From contig NW_027248940.1 of the NCBI RefSeq assembly GCF_036711975.1, forward strand, positions 4,340,001-4,404,000: a stretch of DNA of 64,000 nt. The letters run 5' to 3'. Made by a program: the position numbers and the translations under genes. The first letter of the stretch is position 1; the number at the start of each line of letters is the position of its first letter. Source of the stretch: Onthophagus taurus (lineage: Eukaryota; Arthropoda; Insecta; Coleoptera; Scarabaeidae). Below, in pieces: positions 53,864 through 64,000 of the stretch. Under the pieces are notes generated by a model. It was not told the DNA's origin and did not search any database. It saw only the letters and a program-made list of their open reading frames with translations.

Positions 53864-56574
53864 ACGCGTCTGTTAGGTGAATTTGAAACCACTCGTAACA
53901 CCGTGAATACAGATTTGGTACAAGGTGCAACCAGCATTGGGAGTGGATTTTCTAATATGGAAGAAGTCTTCTCTGTACTGAATATTCCCTTCATGTCATC
54001 AAAGTTATATCTAAAATGTCAGAACCAGATTGCCGAAACGTGGGAAAGTGTGGCCTTTAAAGTTATGAAGGAGGCTGCTATGGAAGAAGCTGAATATGCT
54101 AGACAAAACGGCATGATTGACTCTGACGGTACACCTTTAGTCACGGTTGTAGCTGATGGCTGTTGGAGCAAAAGGTCGTACAGACAAAATTATAACGCTC
54201 TTTCCGGCGCTGCTGCCATCGTTGGGCAGAAATACGGTAATAGTATATTAAAAAACAAGTTTCGTAAGACATGCTTGAAATACACGAATTCAAGTTGAAA
54301 AACGAGTGGCGAAGCCACGAGTTTTTTAATGAATGAGTGCTTTAAGTCTTATGAAACGTGTTTTTTATGCTATTTTTTGTAATTCGCGTTTTTATACTTT
54401 TTTTTTAACAAAAATAAAGTAAATTTTGGCAATGTAGGGAAATAGGTATGTAGCAGTTGGTAACACAGAAACACTTGAAAATAGAAACTTTGAATTGACA
54501 ATTAGAAACTGTCAAAACACAAAATATATTCACCTGAAAAAAATGTTTGATGTACACCTCCCAAAATAAGAGAAATTGCTCAGAGTCAATGTCCTCATCA
54601 TTGTGGACCTTGTATTCGATGCTAAGAACGTGTTTAAATATCCATAGACAAAAATTGTCACATTGACAACTAGAAAAATTAATGACCCAATGTTACCAAC
54701 TTGAACTGGTTCCATAAAATGTTACTAAAATCTCATTACAGCATCGGATGCTGTAAGGAGTCTCATTACAGCACCCGTTTGAGTACTGTTATAGCTTCCA
54801 TTACCGTAGCGAATTACAAAAAGTTCTTTACTTAGCCATCAGAAATAAGTTTTGTTGTATATGTGCAAGAGACAAAAATAAAGAGCACATTTGTTACAAA
54901 AACTATAGTGGAAGTTCTACGGGAATGGAAGCTGATGGTTTGGTAGAGGGCTTCCGTAAGAGCGAAGAATTGTATGGGGTGCGATTTGCAACCCTTATTG
55001 CTGATGGAGATAGCAGTACATACAAACGTATATTGAATGCTAGACCTTATAAAAACCTGACGGTACAAAAGATAGAATGTTCCAATCATCTTCTGCGACA
55101 TTTTTGTAACAAACTAACTGCATTATCGAAAGATACAAGATTTCCTATAAAGTATAGAAAATTTGTTACAAAAAACATTTTACGATTCCGAAAAGCGATT
55201 AACGGTGCAGTCGAGTTCAGAAAGCAAGAAAGAAATGAAAGTGCGGTGTATTTATTAAAGAAAGATATCGATAATTCGCTAAATCATATATTTGGTAATC
55301 ATGCGATGTGTGATACGTATTTCTGTAAACCAAAAAATGAATATGACTACATTTCAGAAATCAAAACGCAGTGTCCTGAATTATATTGTCGCCTGAATGA
55401 AATTATATCCTCAATTTCAAACCATAGCAGGAGCTTACTAGAAAAAGTCAACAGCAACATAGTTGAGCAATTTCATGCAATAATTGCAAAATTCGTTGGA
55501 GGCAAACGAATAAACTTTTCACAAAAACGGTCGTATCAAACTCGTCGTCAAGGCGCAGTGATATCATTTAATTCAAACCGAATTCATTCGCTTGTTAGTA
55601 AAACACATCCATTTGCGCATAAAAACTTAAATGTAGAAAACCTGGAAAAAAGAAGGAGAAGATCAAGAGAAAACGCAAAGAAACTAAAACTTATGGGTAA
55701 AAAAAAGACAAAGTTGCAGAAATCGCAAATTGATGATGAAGATTACGGAGATAACAGCTTGAAACCTGACCTAGATACCGACATTTTAGAGCAAGAAATA
55801 AACAAGTTCCTAAAAAATATGGAAAGAACTTCAACTCAACGGGAATACTTGGAAAGGAATTCTACTTTACAAGCAGAAAGTGGTTACTGGCTCGAAGAAA
55901 GAAGGAAATTATTAACTGCATCAAATTTTTACCCTGTATGTATTAGAAAAGATACGACATTATGCGCTAATTTGGTAAAACGTATTTTATATTATTGTGG
56001 TACGGCAATTAAATCCAAAGCAGTGCAACATGGAAGAAATAATGAGGGTATAGCATTGAGGCAACTAGAAGTACAAGAAAATGTCAAAATTAAGAAATGT
56101 GGTTTGTTTGTAGATTCACAGTACTGCTTTTTAGGAGCCACACCTGACGGTTTAGTCGGAGATGATCTAGTTGTGGAAGTGAAGTGTCCTTTCTCTGCAT
56201 ACAAAACGTGCCCCGAAGAAGCAATCAAACAGAAAAAAATTAACTTTTGGACTTTCAATGCAACATCGAATACCTTTGATATCAACAAAAAGGATAAATG
56301 GTTTTACCAAATTCAAGGTCAATTACAAATTACAGGGAGAAAAGGATGTTTATTTGCAATTTGGACAGGACACAACATTCCCATGAAAGTAGCATACATT
56401 CGTAGAGATAAACAGTTTTGGAGAACAAATATGGAAATTAAATTACTAAGATTTTATAAAGAATATATGTTACCAGAATTAGTTGATCCACGGCATACTC
56501 GTCACCTACCAATTCGCGAACCAAATTTTATAAAAGCAGCGCAGATAAATCGAAAACGACCACACAATCAGTAA
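53864..56574 (+). pseudogene. Kolobok-related DDE transposase fused to a YqaJ-type nuclease
   Basis: Two coding parts, 53864 to about 54235 and 54819-56574, separated by a MITE. The first may begin at a splice acceptor (CCAGTTTAG|ACG), as an in-frame stop precedes it. Part 1 has NMEEVFSVLNIPFMSS and the likely first catalytic Asp in VTVVADGCWSKRSYRQNYNA. Part 2 has NKFCCICARDKN (Cys pairs), MEADGLVEGFRKSEELYGVR, the second Asp in IADGDSSTYKRIL, and a likely Glu in NSNIVEQFHAIIAKFVGG. After a basic linker (about codons 235-290 of 549 from the Met at 54925) comes a YqaJ-like PD-(D/E)XK domain: GRNNEGIALRQLE, FLGATPDGLV, VVEVKCP, YQIQGQLQITG. No stop or frameshift in 584 codons of part 2. The YqaJ domain is that of phage-type exonucleases and is predicted to cleave DNA. 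Apart from the MITE the gene looks intact. Confidence 0.82.
54236..54818 (-). mobile_element. Non-autonomous element, copy 2, splitting the DDE-YqaJ gene
   Basis: Inverse copy of the element at 15428-15977. Shared landmarks: the GTGGCGAAGCCAC stem near 54306, TTTTTGTAATTCGC at the right end in inverse, and CAGCATCGGATGCTGTAA. It separates codons for GQKY from codons for KVLYLAIRN, which are adjacent in related proteins as I recall them. Ends are placed to within about 10 bp. Confidence 0.8.
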
Positions 56575-57207
56575 CAGTATAAAAGAACTACAATGATATC
56601 GAAAATTACTTCTTTCAATGAAATCTATACCGGGATAGTACAAATAGGCCCGGAACAGTTTCATACAAAATACTTCCTTTTCTTTGAATGGAATACCCAG
56701 TAATTTTTTAATATTTTTGTTGCAATTTCTGAAAGGAGTTTTTATGTTGTATTCAAAAATGAAAAAAATTATTGGGATCCTCTCTAAAAAAATGACATTT
56801 TCGGCCAAGAACGGTAGCGAAAAAAAAAATTTGAATGTTGTAATAAATTCGTCATTTACTATACATATATTATTAAAAAAAATACGATATTTGACCATTC
56901 CGGGAGTTTGTACCAACCATATAGAAAAGATAATTTCTCACTTTTTATATTTAGATATCATGATAATAAAACTAATAAAACTTCTTTTTTTATTTTACCC
57001 TACATCAAACGTTTGTTTACCTCTTACAGTTACAATCCACAAGGTTTTAAACCCGTTGCGCGGCGTTCTTTGTAAGAACAATCAGACACCGGCTAGCCGT
57101 TTTTTTTATTACAGTCGTCTTCTACGAATAACTACTGATATCTTATTGGCCAACAATATCCTTTTACGCGTGGAAGCAGGACTCTTAAGAGTGTGTTTTT
57201 GTGCAAA
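56575..57207. other. Spacer between DDE-YqaJ gene and piggyBac
   Basis: Open frames on both strands here have no recognised domains. GGTTTTAAACCCGTTGCGCG near 57043 contains TTAA followed by an ACCCG start and might be the left end of the piggyBac element; the partner end is outside the window. Confidence 0.4.
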
Positions 57208-57289
57208 ATGTCTCGGTTTCTCACAAAAAGGAAATTAGATGCTTCTCTAGAAGAAATTGTTAATGAACTGGAAATAGAGAGAAAGGGAG

Positions 57290-57349
57290 GTAATTCTTAT
57301 ATTATTTTGTTGTGGTTTAAAATTTATTTTTATTCGATATTGACTTTAG
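57290..57349 (+). other. Probable 60-nt intron in the piggyBac transposase
   Basis: GGAG|GTAATT donor and TGACTTTAG| acceptor. The interval is A/T-rich, a multiple of three and free of stops, so retention would insert 20 mostly hydrophobic residues (YIILLWFKIYFYSILTL) into an otherwise charged N-terminus. Confidence 0.6.
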
Positions 57350-58309
57350 CCGTCGTGGATGCTGTTTATATTCCTCCTCCGGTTGACTACCTAACAGATG
57401 AGGAGTGTATAGACGACGAAAATTTAACGTCTATGAATTGTCCTCAGGACATAGACATCGCCGGTACTTACGAGGTACAAGTACCCAATGCAGACGAATA
57501 CAATTCCTCAGACGATGAGTTCCTCGCGGTGAAACAACGCCGTCTTATGAAGGAAAAAGAAAATAGATTTGATATAAAATGGAAAAAAAGTCAGATCGAT
57601 TACACACACTCCGCATTATCAATCGAATCTTTAGATGATGTTCTTCAAGAAAAACTTGTGGAAAAGACGCCTTTGGAATTATTTTTTTTATATTTCGATG
57701 ATGAAATGCTAAATTTAATTATTAACTTTTCTTTAAAATACGCACACGACAATAATCGACCAAACTTTCGTTTAGACAAAGAACAATTATTAAAATTTTT
57801 AGATATTGTTTTACTTTCTGGATATCACACATTACCAACAATTCCTATGTTTTGGTCTAATGAAGAAGAATACATTTGAAGGGTACAGGGAATAAATGAG
57901 CTAAGTCAAAATACAAAATAATCTAGGAAATCGTGTTAAAAGTTTCAGACTGTATAAGTTCGCCTGTAAAAGTAATTTTAAATATAACGGCAAATTTGAT
58001 TGCGGTTGCATAACGTTGATAATACTCAAAATTACTCAGTAACACCACCAAAAGCTGGGAATAAAACAGCTTAGTCCAAGCGTCAACAGTTTTATAATAT
58101 TTTATTAAATAATGAAACAAGAAAACATTCATTTAAAACATTCATTTATGGGGTATTGACGAATAAAAGTTTGCTGCCTCAGGTCCACAAAACTGGGCTA
58201 GATGCTGTAAATCTTGGAATTTCTCTTTGGAAATCTGTATTAAATCTGAAATTTTTCGTAAATATAGAGTAATATTTAGCGTAACATTATACTAAACATA
58301 CCTCTATAG

Positions 58310-61205
58310 CAGGGCTTCTTAAACTTTTTTCATTCACGACCCCATTTATGATTGCTAATTTTCTGGCGACCCCATATAAATATAAAAGAAAGATAAATAA
58401 ATATTTTTTGATGATTTATTTATTAGGTAACAATATACATATGAAAATATATAGTTTTGAAATTCGTTTAGAAACATTAGAAATTAAAAGGGATATCTGA
58501 CCGTCTTAGTTCGCTCGAATATATTCGAACAAAGTCGTTGAGTGGTAAGTATTAAATTAAAATTAAAGGAAAAAATTCAATGAGATGGATGTGCCTGTTT
58601 TTTATTGCATAACAAAGTAATTCGTGGTGGAATGTTTGACACTGCTGGACGTAAGACCTCTTCAACATTTTTTAGCGATGAACGATATTGGGATTTAATA
58701 TGTGTTAAAGCTGAGAAAGTAACTTCACATAAATATGTGGTGTTGAATGGCAGAAGAACATTTAACGCCATATCAGCGATTGTGGGAAATTCGGTTCTAG
58801 TTCCGATCCAGAATTCAGTCAAGGGCTTTTTTTGGAAATTGTAGTTTTAAGTTTGAGTCACTCGAAAGCTCAGCAAATTCCTCTTGAGCTTTAAGTGGCA
58901 GGTGATCAATCTCACTTAAGCCAATCCAAAACGGCTTTTGAATCCAAGCTACCTTTTTGAAATCAATATTTAATATAAAATATGTACGGAACTGTGTTTC
59001 TAGAGCTTTTAAGTGATCTACAATAATTTTTGCAATAAAAGTTTTACAATGATTTTTCTCGATTATAAAATTGTCGACACTAGAAAACATTTCGAACGAA
59101 TTTTTTTCTACCCTACTTTTCCAAATGTTGATCTTTTTAATAAAACTTTCAATTTTATCATTCGAAGTAAATATATCGCAATTTTTTCCTTGAAGAGACA
59201 AGTTGAGGTTGTTTAATTTCGCAAAGATATCTGACAAATAACACAGCTTGGATAGCCATCAGTCATTTTGAAAAAAAGCAGCAAGTTCACATTTTCGTTC
59301 GGTTAAAAATATTTCGATTTCGTCCTTTAATAACATTAATCTTCTTAAACTTTGACCTCTTGACAACCATCTTACTTCTGCATGTAATAATAAAGTTGTG
59401 TAGTTGGAATCCGTATCCTTACAGAGATTTGAAAATAAGCGGCTGTTAAGGGCATGGCTCTTAATAAAACTTATAATCTTAACAGCATCCTGAAGTACAT
59501 CGTTCAATACTGGTGCTATTTTTTTTGCTGCAAGGGCCTCTCGGTGAATAAGGCAGTGAGTAAAAGTTATATGATCATAATGAGCAGCTTGAAAAAATGA
59601 TTTAAAACCAATATTTTTGCCCGTCATCGCTCTTGCACCATCTGTGCATATTCCACAGCAATTTTTCCATTCTAAACCTTCAGTTTTTAAAAATTCGTCA
59701 ACTTTAGAATATATGTCTTTCCCTGTAGTATGGTCTTTCATAGGACGACAAAATAACAATTCTTCCTCCACGCTTTCTTTATAAACGTACCTGACATATA
59801 CTAACAACTGAGCCAATTTAGTAATATCCGTTGTTTCGTCCAACTGAATTGAAAATTTTGGGCTTTCTTTAATTCTTGTAATAAGTTGCACTAATTGGTC
59901 CTTGTTGATATCAGAAATTCTATTCGAGACAGTGTCGTTCGACAAAGGAATTTTTCGAATATCTTCGCCATATTTACTTTCATGTAGTATTTCTACCATT
60001 TTAATAGCAGCAGGTAATACAAGATCTTCTGCAATGGTGAACGGCTTTTTATTTTTAGCAATACAGTATGAAACTTCATATGACGCTAGTAAATATTTTT
60101 CATTAACGGTCATGAATTTTTCAAAGGTTTTTTTTTTCTTTATTTAAAGATTTATACAGTCTTTCAAAATATTCTTTTGGTTTATTGACATAAGAAACAT
60201 GCTTTGATTCAAGATGTCTTTTTAATTTTGATGGTTTCATACTCTCCGGGGCCAATAATTCATTGCAGATCAAACAAAGAGGTTGTTCATTACCCTTACA
60301 ATTTTGAAATGTAAAGCCAAATTGAAGAAAAGACTCATCATATTTTCTTTTTCGCACATTAGATGCTTGTTTTTCAATACTTTGTCCTGCCTGAAGAGAG
60401 TTTGTAGCATTATCATCTGCGTCATTACCATTCTTATTTAAGTTCAGCCATTTATCCATGGCCAAAAATTATTTTGATGCTAAAATCCAATAAATATATA
60501 AAAATAACATACCTATTGCATATAATAACTGATTAATTAATTACCGAATAAATAAAAAAACTAAAATCTCGTTACGGTGGAACACTGACAATTGAATACA
60601 CTAGAAGAGCGTCAATACTACACTACTTCACATTTGTATACAAATTTATTTGTATATTAGCGACAAAAGATGGCGCTAACGTCTATAATTCATACGTATT
60701 GGAATAAAATTGATAAAAAGATAAATATTATTGTAAAAACGAACCTAAAAGTAGTAATTAGTAATTAATATCATTACTTAGAATCATAAATATTACTTTT
60801 TTTATTTTGAATGTAAAACACATTTACATTTTATAATGTAAAAACTTAGACTGAAGCTGGCCACTCAGCATAAATTCTGTCATATTTAATTCAAATTTAG
60901 CGGTTAAAATACTCAACCCCTTTTCAACATGGCGGAGGTCATTCGAATTTCGACCCTCGCGAACAAAAGAAAGGGGCTTCATTATTGTATACTGTGGTAT
61001 TATTGAATCATTGTCTCGCTGCACATGTGCGCGCGCATTCTAACCTTTGTTTGTGTGAAGGTGTGTGAGTGTGACTCTGCACAAGTACACATCTAGATGT
61101 CATAAAATTGTGTATTTGAATATTTGACATTAAAATCTCTCGCGACCCCAGAATTTTGCTACGCGACCCCATTTGGGGTCGCGACCCATAGTTTAAGAAG
61201 GCCTG
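58310..61205 (-). mobile_element. hAT-Buster element, TSD CTCTATAG
   Basis: CAGGGCTTCTTAAACTTTT at the left and AGTTTAAGAAGGCCTG at the right are inverted ends, flanked by the 8-bp duplication CTCTATAG (58302-58309, 61206-61213). The duplication fits nnnTAnnn, the pattern of the Buster branch of hAT. Subterminal GCGACCCCA-type repeats occur at both ends. 2896 bp, sitting in the coding region of the Sola-like transposase. Confidence 0.95.
58577..60465 (-). pseudogene. hAT-Buster transposase (ZBED5-like)
   Basis: Minus strand. Start MAMDKWLNLNKNGNDADDNA at 60465. BED zinc finger CLICNELLAPESMKPSKLKR then HLESKH; a break at about 60115 (poly-A run); then the catalytic region with FSIQLDETTDITKLAQLLVY, GICTDGARAMTGKNIGFKS, FTHCLIHREALAAKK and VRWLSRGQSLRRLMLLKDEI; then SDIFAKLNNLNLSLQGKN (58815-59237) and the C-terminal dimerisation motif NTTYLCEVTFSALTHIKSQY. 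Three frame breaks (about 60117, 59250 and 58818). The order and motifs match the ZBED5/SCAND3-like Buster lineage. Full length but inactive. Confidence 0.9.
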
Positions 61206-64000
61206 CTCTATAGCAACACTCCGGAAGCTCAAATTCGTTGTTATTTAGCTTTGTTTTTCGAGACTTGGGGCTGGTAATAACAAAATTTTCCCATGCACCG
61301 TTATATGAAGTGCGGTAATATAGTAGATGTGGATGCTCTTTTTCCACCTTTATTTCCTTAATAGGACGGGACAGAATGGGGCATTTCTTTTTGTATATTG
61401 TATCGAAATGCTTCGTCCACCCTCGAAAATAATCCTGTGTAACATCCAAAACGATAAATGGGTTTGGTTTGGATCTAGCATTTTCAAAAGCTGCAATCCA
61501 TTCCTTAGGATGTTCTACTTTGGTTTTTTGATTTACCAAGCCGAAATTCTTGTCGCGTTCCAAATATGAATGTCCCCGAATTGGAAATATAACTTTAATA
61601 AAGTCTAGCCGTTTTTCTATGTTAACCAGATGATGCAGGAAACGAAAAATTGTAAAATTTTTATTCTGACCCGGACACGAATCGCAGAATAAGTATAAGG
61701 ACTTAACTTTCTCGTCGAGGAAGTTGTACATAAAGTGGTGAATTAACGAAGCGACATCGTCACTACCTTTTTTTCCCACAAACTCAGGATAAACATAAAA
61801 CACGCTTTGAGAATTTCCTAAAATGTGTATGTTGAAGGCATAAATTGATAGTTGTCTCTTATAGTAAACATCGTTGGTTGATAAGTTTGGGGCAGGTAAA
61901 TTTTTTGAAAAGTCAAAACATGTCGCTTCAATTTCTTTTGACTTTTTGGATTCTAATTTAGAAGCTTTTTTCCGAATGTAAAACTGTTCTGCTTGGCTTT
62001 TGTGAACAGTATTTTCCAGCTCAATCTTCTCAATTAATCTTTCTATCTTTTTCGTTTCATTGTCTCGTTTATTTAGTTTCTCAGCTTTTCTTCGCCATAA
62101 ATTGATCGCAAGTACTGCATGTATCTGTTCTTGGATATCCAAACGAGATGTTAAAATCCCTTTCTAGAACTGTTCTGTAAGTTTCATACGATATCTTTAC
62201 TTGTGGTTGCACTTCCTCAAATAATTTATGCATTTTTTTCATATTCAAGTCTTCAGATAGGTAAATTTTTGAAGAATCCCGTAAGCCATAGTGAGATGAT
62301 CTATTCGGAAAGCTTTTTATGTGATCGTGAATGATATTTGGAACTTCCGGACTTAATTTTCTTGGACGTGTGTTATGCTTACCTCTTTTATTCTTTGGAG
62401 CTATGCCAGTCATTTTTAAACTACGAACGAGATGTTCGATTTTTGACTTAGTAATTCCGTGAATTGACATAAAAGCCGTCCTGCAAACAGATACTTCTTC
62501 AATACGATCATTTATTTTTGCACGAATTCTGTAGAAAAATGTAGCATCACGAAGTTTCGCGGATTCTTCAGGTTGACGTGGTCGTCGAGTTGCTACTGGT
62601 ACGAGGGAAATTAAACCGCACAAATATAAATTCTGTTCATCTTCTGTTAGTAGCAAGTTAAATTGGCGTAGAATTTCTTTACGTACTTGTTCCTTCAAGG
62701 TTTCGAAACACTTTTTACGACATTTACAGTCCGGACCCATTTCGTGGCTTTGTAGCCTAAGTTTTTTGGAACTTCGTGTAGCCGTCCAAACTTTTTCCGT
62801 TTTTTGGTACTCTGACCATTCGTTGATTCTTTAGTTTCGTCTTGCATTATTTGCACAACACCACACAACACTTTACTGACAGAAACCAACAGAAACAAAC
62901 TGCGACTCACACTAGGAATTCGAAGCTTCTTTGATATTATTGTTAGCGCAAAAAAGCCAATTTTCATCAACTCCCCTGAGTTAGCAAAAACAGGTAGTTG
63001 ACGCTGCGACTTAGCCGGTTTATTTCTTGTTTTAAGGACTTAGCCTGTATATTCCCTCTTCACCAAATTTAAGTTCTGTGTTTTCTCTTGACCTAACCGT
63101 CTTTTTCCCTTTTTATGAACATTGACGAAAAGATTCGCTTTAATTTTACCAGACTGTGTTGTTAACACGATTTCAACAAAAATTGACTTAGCCTGTTTAT
63201 TCCCTGTACCCTTCATTTACATTTACATTTACATCGTAATACATTTCAGAACATAAAACGAAACCTTCATTTATCAGATAACAGTCTATTAGATCCATCT
63301 GATGAATTTGCAAAAATACGACCATTCCTTCAGCTTATAAACAAAAAAAATTACAATTTGGTGTTTTTAGTCACAATTTATCTATTGATGAACAAATGGT
63401 TCCATATTTTGGGCGCCATTCATGTAAAATGTTTATCAAGGGGAAACCGGTAAGATTCGGTTTCAAACTTTGCTGTTTATGTTCATCTGACGGATATTTA
63501 TTTCACTTTGAACCTTACACTGGAGCCGCAATGAAAACGGGAAAATCAAAATTAGGCTTGGGTGGTGAAGTAGTTATGCAATTACTCTCTGTAGTGAAAA
63601 ATCCTCATGTTCATCGGATATTTTTTGACAATTTTTTTTCATCGTTTGATTTGTTTGTTGAATTGAAAAATAAAGGTTTTTTTTGCTACCGGTACTGTAC
63701 AGAACGAAAAATTGTCCGTTAGAAAACATAAAATGTACTTCAAAGAAGGAAAGGGTTTTTTTTGATACAGCTTATGATACCTGTTCAAAAATTTCTTTAG
63801 TACGATGGAATGATAACTCCGTTGTCACTGTAATTACTAACCATTTGAATGTGGACCCAATACAATCAATTAAGAGGTACAACAGAAAGAAAAAAAAGGA
63901 AACACTAGTTAATCAACCTTATGCGGTATCAGAATATAATAAATTCATGGGTGGTGTAGATTTACACGATAACGGAATAGCCAACTATAGAACAAGAGTA

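Larger units (their letters stand above)
58142..62847 (-). pseudogene. Sola-like transposase, split by hAT-Buster
   Basis: Minus strand, likely start MQDETKESTNGQSTKKRKKF at 62847. A frameshift near 62720 leads to MGPDCKCRKKCFETLKEQVR (Cys-rich N-terminus), GITKSKIEHLVRSLKMTG (HTH-like), SYETYRTVLERDFNISFGYP, RTDTCSTCDQF (Zn knuckle). A frameshift near 62110 follows, then LPAPNLSTNDVYYKRQLSIY, YLFCDSCPGQNKNFTIFRFL (likely catalytic Asp), and FPIRGHSYLERDKNFG. The C-terminus resumes left of the hAT and ends QHLAQFCGPEAANFYSSIPH then Lys and TGA at 58142-58144. This protein type is widespread in insects; the superfamily name is my inference from the 4-bp duplication. Confidence 0.75.
57878..63214 (-). 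mobile_element. Sola-like DNA transposon, TSD ATTT, inside piggyBac
   Basis: GAAGGGTACAGGGAATAAA at the left mirrors TTTATTCCCTGTACCCTTC at the right; the match continues imperfectly through GCTAAGTC. A 4-bp duplication ATTT flanks it (57874-57877, 63215-63218). Four-base duplications and termini starting with G-rich GA(A/G)GG fit the Sola superfamily as I recall it. Carries a transposase on the minus strand and a hAT-Buster insertion. About 2.4 kb without the hAT. Confidence 0.75.
57208..64000 (+). pseudogene. piggyBac transposase, split and cut by window edge
   Basis: Plus strand. Start MSRFLTKRKLDASLEEIVNE at 57208 (an open frame from 57193 adds a few codons without support). A 60-nt in-frame intron is likely at 57290-57349. 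The N-terminal domain has TPLELFFLYFDDEMLNLII and LLSGYHTLPTIPMFWS. After the Sola-like insertion it resumes at about 63235: FQNIKRNLHLSDNSLL, LSIDEQMVPYFGRHSCKMFI (first catalytic Asp), RIFFDNFFSSFDLF (second Asp), then SEYNKFMGGVDLHDNGIANY (third). Frameshifts are near 63360, in the T-run at 63680-63690 and near 63705. The C-terminal Cys-rich region lies beyond the window. Confidence 0.9.

Overview
The window looks like AT-rich nuclear DNA of an insect. A beetle is plausible, but the sequence does not fix the species. It holds one recognisable host gene, on the + strand: an oxysterol-binding protein (OSBP) of seven constitutive coding exons, from the ATG at 9219 to the stop at 41445. All exon junctions keep phase and give a 775-residue protein. 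A further 66-nt in-frame cassette exon lies inside the PH domain. About 29 kb of the 32 kb gene is intron, and two giant introns (10456-23926 and 24742-40629) are packed with nested transposable elements.

Layout. 1-7790: tandem satellite of 343-bp monomers running off the left edge. 7791-9218: AT-rich upstream DNA with a foldback element and the likely OSBP promoter. 9219-10455: OSBP exons 1-4. 10456-23926: intron 4, with a Tc1-like element with long TIRs, a jockey-like retroelement split by stacked palindromic elements, a 363-bp dimeric satellite, and hAT, mariner and EN-RT remnants. 23927-24741: exon 5. 24742-40629: intron 5, with hairpin MITEs, a Kolobok element split by a pogo element, an I/LOA-like retroelement with RNase H split by a mariner-like element and by another retroelement, and a complete-length hAT. 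40630-41445: exons 6-7.

Downstream of OSBP lies a second cluster of nested elements: a full-length BEL/Pao element (42970-49309, TSD GCGTA) inside a jockey-like element, a second jockey-like copy, a Penelope-like RT fragment, and a gene (53864-56574) joining a Kolobok-related DDE transposase to a YqaJ-type PD-(D/E)XK nuclease, itself split by a MITE. From about 57208 to the right edge a piggyBac transposase is split by a Sola-like element (TSD ATTT), which is in turn split by a hAT-Buster element (TSD CTCTATAG).

OSBP is the only gene here expected to serve the host. Nearly all other coding sequence is decayed transposon protein, with frameshifts, stops or insertions described per entry. The items most worth follow-up are the DDE-plus-YqaJ fusion, the OSBP PH-domain cassette exon, and the target-site duplications that order the insertions.
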